Assembly: GCA_030691585.1 (NCBI GenBank)
Contig: JAUYEC010000023.1
Span: 1 to 10,598 of the forward strand
DNA: 10,598 bases
Direction: 5' to 3'
Source: Candidatus Omnitrophota bacterium
GTDB lineage: Bacteria; Omnitrophota; Gorgyraeia; Gygaellales; Profunditerraquicolaceae
In this document: piece after piece, positions 4,736-10,598 of the stretch
Layout: every line of letters starts with the position of its first letter
Numbering within the stretch: position 1 is the first letter of the stretch
Translations under genes and position numbers: made by a program
Notes under the pieces: generated by a model
Told to the model about the DNA's origin: nothing
Databases searched by the model: none
Seen by the model: only the letters and a program-made list of their open reading frames with translations

Positions 4736-5653
4736 ATGAAATTTTCGCCGCTATTCTGGCCGGTAGAGTTAAAAGGTAAAGTTATCCGCATCCTGGATGA
4801 AACCGCCCTGCCTGAGAAGTTGACGTATATAAAGGTAAAGGATTATCGTCAGGCCTGTCGCGCGATAAGCGAAATGAAGACGCGCGCCGTGGGCCAGGTG
4901 ATCCTGGTGTTTTATACGTTTCTCTTGTCTTTGGGCAAAGAGGATCTAAATGCCGTGGCCGACGCTATAAATTCTGCCCGGCCGACCCTGCCGTTCAAAT
5001 TTCTTACCGACATGGTCTTGGGTTGGCAGAAGAGCGGGGCACCCCTTGATAAAAGTATTCTAGGATTTCTGGAGATGCTTAGGGCTAAGCGGATAAAACA
5101 AGCAGAAGACGCGGCGAATTTGCTTAGCAAAAAAGATGTAATCCTTACCCATTGCAATGTCAGCGGCCTGATGCCCTTGATCGCGGAATTCTGCCGTCAG
5201 CAAAATAAAGAAATAAGTTTTTTTGTCACGGAAACCCGTCCCTATCTGCAGGGTTCGCGCCTGACTGCCTGGGAATTACAGCGCGCGGGATTTGGGGTAA
5301 CGGTCATCTGCGATAACATGGCAGCACAGGTGATGTCCGAAGGCAAGATCAACAAAGTTATCGTCGGCGCCGACCATTTGGCGCTTAACGGTGACATCGC
5401 CAACAAAATCGGCACTTATCAGCTGGCAATACTTGCTAAATATTTTAATATCCCTTTTTACGTGCTTTGCCCGCCGCCCTCAAAAGCGCAAACCGGTAAA
5501 GAAATTAAAATAGAGATCCGGCCCGAAGAAGAATTACTGGTTTTTGCCGGCAAGCGCATAGCGCCCAAAGGAGTAAGGGGTTATTATCCGGCTTTTGACG
5601 TGACCCCTGCAAATTTAATCACTAAACACATTTACCTGGAGTTGAGCCGATGA
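4736..5653 (+). CDS. MtnA/eIF2B-alpha-like ribose-1-phosphate (methylthioribose-1-phosphate) isomerase
   Basis: MtnA enzymes convert 5-substituted ribose-1-phosphate (aldose) to the ribulose-1-phosphate (ketose). Core motifs are clear: ILTHCN (136-141), ETRPYLQGSRLTAWEL (166-181), DNMA (193-196), GADHLALNGDIANKIGTY (211-228) and PAFDVTPANLI (285-295). Cys140 and Asp220 have the same 80-residue spacing as the catalytic Cys160/Asp240 of Bacillus MtnA, so activity is likely. At 305 aa it is shorter than typical MtnA (about 340-350). The N-terminal RGAPAIG segment reads TRAVGQV (49-55), keeping the Arg but losing RGAP, so the phosphate/substrate pocket is altered. The gene lies 3 bases after the membrane protein and overlaps the aldolase by 4 (ATGA). 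It could serve MTA, 5'-deoxyadenosine, ribose-1-phosphate or a bulkier analogue. Confidence 0.86.
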   Translation: MKFSPLFWPVELKGKVIRILDETALPEKLTYIKVKDYRQACRAISEMKTRAVGQVILVFYTFLLSLGKEDLNAVADAINSARPTLPFKFLTDMVLGWQKSGAPLDKSILGFLEMLRAKRIKQAEDAANLLSKKDVILTHCNVSGLMPLIAEFCRQQNKEISFFVTETRPYLQGSRLTAWELQRAGFGVTVICDNMAAQVMSEGKINKVIVGADHLALNGDIANKIGTYQLAILAKYFNIPFYVLCPPPSKAQTGKEIKIEIRPEEELLVFAGKRIAPKGVRGYYPAFDVTPANLITKHIYLELSR

Positions 5654-6651
5654 TCTTTGGAAAAGGAAAGTCTGTAAGAGACGATATGATCCATGCCGGT
5701 AAAAAACTTTACGATTTACGTTTAGTAGTGGCGCGTTCGGGAAATCTAAGTGTTCGCTTGGATGAAAAAAATATTTTAATCACCGCTACCGGAACCTGCC
5801 TTGGCCATCTGGCCGCCGATGATATTATTAAGGTGGATTTGTCTGAGGTTGAGCAATCCAAAAACAGCCGTCTGACTTCAGAATTCCCCTTGCATCATTT
5901 GATCCACAAAAATTTCCCTGGCCGCTACGTGATCCACTGCCATCCGACGCTGGTCAACGCCTATTTTGCGGTCTGTCCGGACTTAAAGACGCTTACTTTT
6001 GAGACTCAGCTTTATGTAAGCGACGTTCCGGTAGTAGAGCAGGAGACCCCGAGCATCACCCGGCCGGATTTAGTCATTGAAGCCTTAAAAAACAGTAATC
6101 TCGTGGTAATTAAAAATCACGGCGTAGTCGCTATTGCCGATGATTTCCGCCAGGCGCTTTATTTGATTGAGACGTTGGAGGAAGCAGTCAAAACTGCGGC
6201 CGTAGCGAGGATTTTTAAAAAAGATATTCTTGATCCCTTGGACAAGGCGCTCAAAGAAAACTTGTCACAGGACGCCGCGTATATTATGTTCTCCAAAGAG
6301 CATATCCAGGCGATAGTAGATTTGGTTAATCAAGACAAGCTAATTTCAACTAAGGGCCAGGAATTGGACCTGACTTTGAAACTGGCGATCAAGATGGACG
6401 GTAACAATAACGTCTATAAATTTATTTTTGAAAAAGGCCGGATCACCGAGCTGGCTTTTGACGAGGATGCCCCGTTTATCATTTCTGCCCCGTCCGATGT
6501 TTGGGAAGCGGTATTTTTGGGCAAGGTTAATCCTTTTGTCGCCACCACGCAAGGGAAAATGAAATTACAAGGTGACTTTGGCAAGCTCTCGCGCTGGTTT
6601 GTGCCTTTTAACCGTTTGTTTGAGATATTCCGCCAGGTCCAAATAAAATAA
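5650..6651 (+). CDS. Class II aldolase (fuculose-phosphate aldolase family) fused to an SCP2 sterol-carrier domain
   Basis: Residues ~8-195 are a zinc aldolase of the FucA/RhaD/Ald2 type: SGNLSVRL (30-37) and ITATG (44-48) of the phosphate site, TSEFPLHH (76-83, catalytic Glu78), and metal ligands His96, His98 (VIHCHP) and His157 (KNHGVV). Such enzymes cleave ketose-1-phosphates to DHAP plus an aldehyde. Residues ~235-333 form a second domain with SCP2 hallmarks: LTLKLAIKMDG, APSDVWEAVFLGKVNP and GKMKLQGDFGKL. SCP2 domains hold a lipid in a hydrophobic tunnel. Usual aldolases of this family are about 210-230 aa, so the ~100-residue tail is a true extension, in frame with no break. The gene overlaps both neighbours (4 bases upstream, 1 downstream). 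Cleavage of a 5-substituted ribulose-1-phosphate is the expected step; a lipophilic substrate or aldehyde product is inferred from the SCP2 domain. Confidence 0.85.
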   Translation: MIFGKGKSVRDDMIHAGKKLYDLRLVVARSGNLSVRLDEKNILITATGTCLGHLAADDIIKVDLSEVEQSKNSRLTSEFPLHHLIHKNFPGRYVIHCHPTLVNAYFAVCPDLKTLTFETQLYVSDVPVVEQETPSITRPDLVIEALKNSNLVVIKNHGVVAIADDFRQALYLIETLEEAVKTAAVARIFKKDILDPLDKALKENLSQDAAYIMFSKEHIQAIVDLVNQDKLISTKGQELDLTLKLAIKMDGNNNVYKFIFEKGRITELAFDEDAPFIISAPSDVWEAVFLGKVNPFVATTQGKMKLQGDFGKLSRWFVPFNRLFEIFRQVQIK

Positions 6652-8081
6652 TGAAAGTAATCAACCCTTCTACAGGTGAAGTTTTAGCAGATGTCGCTGT
6701 TTCGGGAGCCAAAGACGTGGAGCTCGCCATAAAAAGCGCGCGCGCCGCTTTTGATTCCGGTCCGTGGAGCAAGATTTCGCTGGCGGAGCGCAAAAATTAT
6801 CTGCAAAAGATCGCACACGGGCTACTGGATAAGGCCCAGGCCTTGGCAGAACTGGAAACGCTCAACACCGGAAAGCCAATCAAGGAATCTATTTTTATGG
6901 ATATCCCCTCGGCAGCCAAGACTTTTGAATATTTTGCGGATCACTTGGAAGAGTATTTGGCCGAGGAGAAAATTACTATCCCCGCCGGAGCAGAGAGCCG
7001 TCTTTTACGCCAGCCGCACGGTGTCGTGGTACTCATCGTCCCTTGGAATTATCCCCTGCTTATCGCTTCATGGAAATTAGCCCAGGCCCTGGCCGCCGGC
7101 AATACCGTAATATTAAAACCATCGAGCCTGACTCCTTTGACCGCACTTGAGCTTGGCAAAATTATTCAGGAAGCCGGATTACCTATCGGTGCGGTCAATA
7201 TTGTAAACGCTAGCGGCGAGGCCGTCGGCGAGCAGCTATGCGCGGATAAGCGCGTGGATATGATTTCGTTTACTGGCAGTAGCGAAGTTGGCAAAAAAAT
7301 CTTGTCTTATTCCTCCAAATATGTCAAAAAAACGATCATGGAACTTGGTGGTAAGTCCGCCGGAATAGTTTTAGCTGATGCTGACCTGGAATTAGCGGTC
7401 AACGGTTCGCTCTGCAGTATATTTTTGAACCAGGGGCAAATGTGCACGGCAATGTCGCGTATTTTGGTGGCTAAGGAAGTGTACGATGATTTCATCAAGG
7501 ATTTTACCGCTAAGGCCCAGCGCATAAAATTGGGCAAAGGTATGGATTACGAGGCCCAGATGGGGCCGCTGATTTCTGACGGACAGCGTAAGCAAGTGCT
7601 GAAGTTTGTAGAGAGTGCTAAAAAAGAAGGGGCAAAGATCCTCTGCGGCGGAAAAATTCCGTCGGATGCGCAGTTAAAAGATGGTTTTTTCTTTGAGCCG
7701 ACAGTGCTTGCGGATGTGCCTGTGGATGCGGAGATTTTTCAGCAGGAAGTCTTCGGCCCGGTAGTCTGCGTGAATAAATTTTCCGGCGTGGAAGAAGCTA
7801 TGGCTTTGGCCAATTCCAGCGATTTCGCCTTAGCCAATGTCATCTGGACCAAAGATGCGGCGGCCGGCGCAAAAATGGCGGAGCGCGTAAATTCCGGAGT
7901 TTCCTGGGTAAATACTTATGGAATGTTTTATAATGAGGTTCCTTTTGGCGGATTTAAACAAAGCGGTTTTGGCAAGGAATTAGGCAGGGAAGGCTTTTTA
8001 GAATACACGCGATTAAAGAATATTATTGTGGATAAGACCGAGGGGGCAAAACCCCTGGTCAACTACTGGTATGGATTTTAA
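6651..8081 (+). CDS. NAD(P)-dependent aldehyde dehydrogenase
   Basis: This is a full-length (476 aa) ALDH-superfamily enzyme that oxidises an aldehyde to a carboxylate through a thioester intermediate. Visible motifs are PWNYPL (131-136; Asn133 of the oxyanion hole), LKPSS (155-159; Lys156 at the cofactor), FTGSSEVGK (207-215; nucleotide fold), MELGGKS (230-236; general base Glu231), GQMC (262-265; catalytic Cys265), EVFGPVV (366-372) and PFGGFKQSGFG (431-441). The family has many substrates, from acetaldehyde to betaine aldehyde, and sequence alone does not choose among them. The start codon shares a base with the aldolase stop (TAATG). That coupling suggests it removes the aldehyde released by the aldolase, protecting the cell and feeding the ligase encoded next. 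Confidence 0.93.
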   Translation: MKVINPSTGEVLADVAVSGAKDVELAIKSARAAFDSGPWSKISLAERKNYLQKIAHGLLDKAQALAELETLNTGKPIKESIFMDIPSAAKTFEYFADHLEEYLAEEKITIPAGAESRLLRQPHGVVVLIVPWNYPLLIASWKLAQALAAGNTVILKPSSLTPLTALELGKIIQEAGLPIGAVNIVNASGEAVGEQLCADKRVDMISFTGSSEVGKKILSYSSKYVKKTIMELGGKSAGIVLADADLELAVNGSLCSIFLNQGQMCTAMSRILVAKEVYDDFIKDFTAKAQRIKLGKGMDYEAQMGPLISDGQRKQVLKFVESAKKEGAKILCGGKIPSDAQLKDGFFFEPTVLADVPVDAEIFQQEVFGPVVCVNKFSGVEEAMALANSSDFALANVIWTKDAAAGAKMAERVNSGVSWVNTYGMFYNEVPFGGFKQSGFGKELGREGFLEYTRLKNIIVDKTEGAKPLVNYWYGF

Positions 8082-8085
8082 TATA

Positions 8086-8092
8086 GGGAGGG
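8086..8092 (+). promoter_or_regulatory. Strong Shine-Dalgarno sequence of the acyl-CoA ligase gene
   Basis: gggaggg three bases before the ATG at 8096, within the only gap (14 bases) in the second half of the operon. It gives the ligase its own initiation site, unlike the preceding genes, which overlap. Confidence 0.6.
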
Positions 8093-8095
8093 CTT

Positions 8096-9616
8096 ATGGA
8101 TTTTGCCGTTCTTCTGAAAAAACAGGCGCAAAAATACACGGATAAAACAGCTCTGAATTTCCGGGATACGGCGGTCAGCTTTACGCAGCTTAGAGACCTC
8201 TCCCTGAAAGCCGCCGCGGGATTAAGCGGTTTGGGTGTGGCAAAGTCGGACAAGGTGGCGATATACCTGCCGAATATCCCTGAATATATGTTCGGGCTTT
8301 TGGGCATATTTCTTCTGCGCGCCACTGCAGTGCCCTTGGATTTTATGCTTACCGAGGAAGAATTGATAAATTTCTTAAATCACAGCGACGCCAAAGCCCT
8401 CATAGCGCAGGAAAAAAAGGGCCTGGACCTCGTCCGCATCAAAACCGCCTGTCCGGGTTTGAAAAATATCATCCTTTTGGCTTGGAATGAGGCAACAGTG
8501 GATAAATATTTTATCAAGTGGGAACGGCTATTAGAGGCCGATATTCCTGCGCCGCAAATAAAAGCCGAAGATACGGATCACTCCGCTATTTTTTATACCT
8601 CCGGTTCCACCGGCCATCCCAAAGGAGTATTGTTGACCTACGCGCATTTTGATCATCCGGTGAAAGCTTTTGAATATTTTCTGCGCCCAGGCGACCAAGA
8701 CAGCCTGATCTGCCCGGGGATCCCATTTTCGCATTTGGGCGGCTTGGATTACATGCTCTTGATGCTTTATTTTGGCGCGACCATGACTTTGCAGGAGCGT
8801 TTCCATCCTTTGGAATTTCTTAAGGGAATAGCAAAGTACCGGCCGACGATATTCTGCATAGTCCCTGCAATGTATGTGGCCATTCTTTCGCTTAAAGACC
8901 ACGATAAATTTGATCTTTCGTCATTGCGTTACGCGGTCGTCTTCGGAGCGCCTTCATCGCCGGTTTTACTGGAGAAATTTCTTAGAGCCTGCCCGAACGC
9001 CTATCTCTTAAACGGCTGGGGCCTGACTGAAACCGCCGCGCCCAACAGTTTTCTCCCTACCGGAACAAATACTAAGGAGATCGCCAATACCGGAAAATTC
9101 ATGCCGGGGACCGAAGCGCAGTTGGTCGATGCCGCAGGCAGCGTGCTAAGCGGTGCGGCCAAAGGAGAATTATGGCTCAAGGGTAAGGCGATAATGGCCG
9201 GATATTATAAAGAGCCGGAATTGACGCGCGAGGTCCTGACCGCAGACGGGTGGTTTAAGACCGGCGATGTTGCCTGGCGCGATGAATTGGGCAGGTATTC
9301 TATCGTTGGCAGAATCAAGGAAATGATCAAGGTGGGCGGTGAGATCGTCTTTGAGCCGGAGGTAGAGTTGGCAATACTGCGTCATCCTAAAGTCAAAGAA
9401 GCGACGGTTATCGGTGTGGCCGATAAGTTAAGGGGAGAAGTGCCCAAGGCTTTCGTTGTTGCTGCTGATGGCGCAAGCTTAGAGAGCGAAGAATTGCGCG
9501 AGTTCCTGCGCCAGCACATTGCGCATTTTAAGATCCCGCATCAATTTGAATTTCTTCCGGCGCTTCCTAAGAACCGCACCGGCAAGATAGACAAAGAATC
9601 GCTGCGCAAGACATAG
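8096..9616 (+). CDS. AMP-forming acyl-CoA ligase (FadD/4CL-like, class I adenylate-forming)
   Basis: The 506-aa protein carries the full set of ANL motifs: FYTSGSTGHPKG (166-177; ATP loop), GWGLTET (307-313), WFKTGDVAW (386-394; ribose-binding Asp391), GRIKEMIKVGGE (405-416; Arg406 and hinge region) and KNRTGK (492-497; catalytic Lys497). The enzyme activates a carboxylic acid with ATP to the acyl-AMP and then forms the acyl-CoA, releasing AMP and pyrophosphate. The length and the lack of the longer N-terminal region of acetyl-CoA synthetases favour a medium/long-chain or aryl acid over acetate, though this is weak. It lies 14 bases after the aldehyde dehydrogenase, so the likely substrate is the acid made by that enzyme. 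No membrane segment is apparent. It ends the operon; a palindrome and rlmN follow. Confidence 0.92.
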   Translation: MDFAVLLKKQAQKYTDKTALNFRDTAVSFTQLRDLSLKAAAGLSGLGVAKSDKVAIYLPNIPEYMFGLLGIFLLRATAVPLDFMLTEEELINFLNHSDAKALIAQEKKGLDLVRIKTACPGLKNIILLAWNEATVDKYFIKWERLLEADIPAPQIKAEDTDHSAIFYTSGSTGHPKGVLLTYAHFDHPVKAFEYFLRPGDQDSLICPGIPFSHLGGLDYMLLMLYFGATMTLQERFHPLEFLKGIAKYRPTIFCIVPAMYVAILSLKDHDKFDLSSLRYAVVFGAPSSPVLLEKFLRACPNAYLLNGWGLTETAAPNSFLPTGTNTKEIANTGKFMPGTEAQLVDAAGSVLSGAAKGELWLKGKAIMAGYYKEPELTREVLTADGWFKTGDVAWRDELGRYSIVGRIKEMIKVGGEIVFEPEVELAILRHPKVKEATVIGVADKLRGEVPKAFVVAADGASLESEELREFLRQHIAHFKIPHQFEFLPALPKNRTGKIDKESLRKT

Positions 9617-9628
9617 ATTGCAAAGTAG

Positions 9629-9660
9629 GCCGTAGCGGAGGTTTAAACCTCCGCTACGGC
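9629..9660. repeat. Perfect 32-bp palindrome between the operon and rlmN
   Basis: gccgtagcggaggttt (9629-9644) is followed immediately by its exact reverse complement (9645-9660), with centre GTTTAAAC and no loop. The RNA would form a strong hairpin 13 bases after the ligase stop, which could stabilise or partly terminate the transcript. No T-run follows (ttggtagg), so an intrinsic terminator is not assured. It may be a member of a dispersed palindromic repeat family. Confidence 0.85.
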
Positions 9661-9672
9661 TTGGTAGGACTT

Positions 9673-10598
9673 ATGGACAATATCACAGATCTAAGTTTAA
9701 AAGAATTAGAGATGTTGCTTACGGCAGAGGGCCAGGAGCCGTTCCGCGCAAAACAGATCTTTTCCTGGATTTATAAAAAAGGTGTACTTGATTTTGACCG
9801 GATGAGCGATCTCTCTGTGGATCTGCGTAATACCTTAAAAGAAAACTTCATCCTTTCCGGTTTCAAAATAGCCCAGAAATTCCAGTCCAGCGACGGCACG
9901 GAAAAATTCCTCTTTGAGTTAGAGGACAAGAATCTGATCGAGGCAGTAAGTATCCCCGCGGCCGCCCGGGTCACCGGATGTATTTCTTCGCAGGCCGGCT
10001 GTAAATATGCCTGCGGTTTTTGCGCCAGCGGAAAAGCTGGCTTTAAAAGAAACCTGACATCGGCCGAGATAATAGAGCAGGTTTTGTATCTTAAGTATGA
10101 TTCCGCGGTCAAGGACCTTACTCATATCGTCTTTATGGGCACGGGCGAGCCGCTGGATAATTATGATAATGTTTTGAAGGCGGTGCGCTTAATAAATTCA
10201 CCCGACGCTTTCAATATCGGGGCCCGGCGCATCACTATTTCTACATGCGGCCTTGTCCCGGGCATAGAACGGCTGTCCAAAGAGGGCCTGCAGGTGGAGT
10301 TATCCGTGTCCCTGCATGCTGCCGACGATAAGACGCGCGATGCGCTCGTGCCGGTAAATAAGATTTATCCGATTAAAACCCTGATTGCTGCTTGCAAAGA
10401 TTACATTAGCTTAACCGACCGCCAGGTGACTTTTGAATATATCCTTATTGACGGCGTAAATTCGGCTTTGCAAAACGCCAGGGATTTAAGTATAATGTTA
10501 GGTAATATGCACCTGTGTAAAGTAAACCTTATCCCGGCAAATCCGGTAGAGGAATTTTCAATTGCCCCGCCGCAAGAGGCGCAGGTCTTAGCTTTTCG
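9673..10598 (+). CDS. rlmN: 23S rRNA (adenine-2503-C2) methyltransferase RlmN, 5' part (runs off the right edge)
   Basis: The frame is open from ATG 9673 to the window end (308 codons) with no stop. RlmN is a radical-SAM enzyme that methylates C2 of A2503 in 23S rRNA, and usually A37 of some tRNAs, through a methyl-cysteine intermediate. Key residues: EPFRAKQIFSWIY (22-34) of the N-terminal RNA-binding domain; CISSQAGCKYACGFCASGK (103-121), giving cluster cysteines 110, 114 and 117, and Cys103, which matches the conserved Cys118 of E. coli RlmN by spacing; then FMGTGEPLDN, the SAM-binding GEP motif. LSVSLHAADDKTRDALVP and NLIPANP are typical of the family. The second catalytic Cys near the C-terminus lies beyond the window. 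A tagg ribosome site precedes the ATG. It is a housekeeping gene, probably unrelated to the operon upstream. Confidence 0.95.
   Translation, partial: MDNITDLSLKELEMLLTAEGQEPFRAKQIFSWIYKKGVLDFDRMSDLSVDLRNTLKENFILSGFKIAQKFQSSDGTEKFLFELEDKNLIEAVSIPAAARVTGCISSQAGCKYACGFCASGKAGFKRNLTSAEIIEQVLYLKYDSAVKDLTHIVFMGTGEPLDNYDNVLKAVRLINSPDAFNIGARRITISTCGLVPGIERLSKEGLQVELSVSLHAADDKTRDALVPVNKIYPIKTLIAACKDYISLTDRQVTFEYILIDGVNSALQNARDLSIMLGNMHLCKVNLIPANPVEEFSIAPPQEAQVLAF

Noticed and set aside
8531..8902. 123-codon minus-strand frame
   Set aside because: Antisense shadow of the acyl-CoA ligase.
9771..10125. Minus-strand frames near the right edge
   Set aside because: Both are antisense to rlmN, which is open to the window end with intact radical-SAM motifs.

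Overview
This looks like a fragment of an uncultivated bacterial genome: mid-range GC, every supported gene on the + strand, tight operon spacing, and intergenic gaps filled with GC-rich inverted and direct repeats. Repeats carrying the core AAAGGGGACGGTTC, together with this gene style, remind me of environmental lineages such as Candidatus Omnitrophota. That placement is a weak inference from memory, not proof.

Layout. (1) 2-682 is the 3' part of an amidohydrolase-2 family (ACMSD-like) metal hydrolase. (2) 679-2540 is a repeat-rich accessory stretch: a ~246-bp imperfect palindrome touching the hydrolase stop codon, small hairpins, an AT-rich 166-aa gene of unknown function, and a stand-alone GIY-YIG-like nuclease lying between two 41-bp direct repeats. 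(3) 2538-3610 is a two-gene unit encoding a winged-helix/MNT nucleotidyltransferase fusion and a HEPN protein. It is driven by a near-consensus sigma-70 promoter overlaid by two abutting 22-bp operator-like palindromes, the second of which holds the Shine-Dalgarno sequence in its loop. (4) 3630-9616 is a compact metabolic operon: NP-I nucleoside phosphorylase, small four-helix membrane protein, MtnA/eIF2B-like sugar-phosphate isomerase, class II aldolase fused to an SCP2 lipid-carrier domain, aldehyde dehydrogenase and acyl-CoA ligase. (5) A perfect 32-bp palindrome separates it from rlmN, which runs off the right edge.

How the genes work together. The order phosphorylase, isomerase, aldolase matches the chemistry of the DHAP shunt, which salvages 5'-deoxyadenosine and methylthioadenosine: nucleoside to 5-substituted ribose-1-phosphate, to ribulose-1-phosphate, to DHAP plus an aldehyde. 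Here a dehydrogenase and an AMP-forming ligase are added, so the aldehyde could become an acid and then an acyl-CoA. The SCP2 domain on the aldolase, the FadD/4CL-like ligase and the loss of the usual ribose-binding glutamate in the phosphorylase raise the possibility that the substrate is not a simple soluble nucleoside but something hydrophobic, for example a 5'-deoxyadenosyl lipid. This is the best candidate here for an undescribed system; the substrate is inference.
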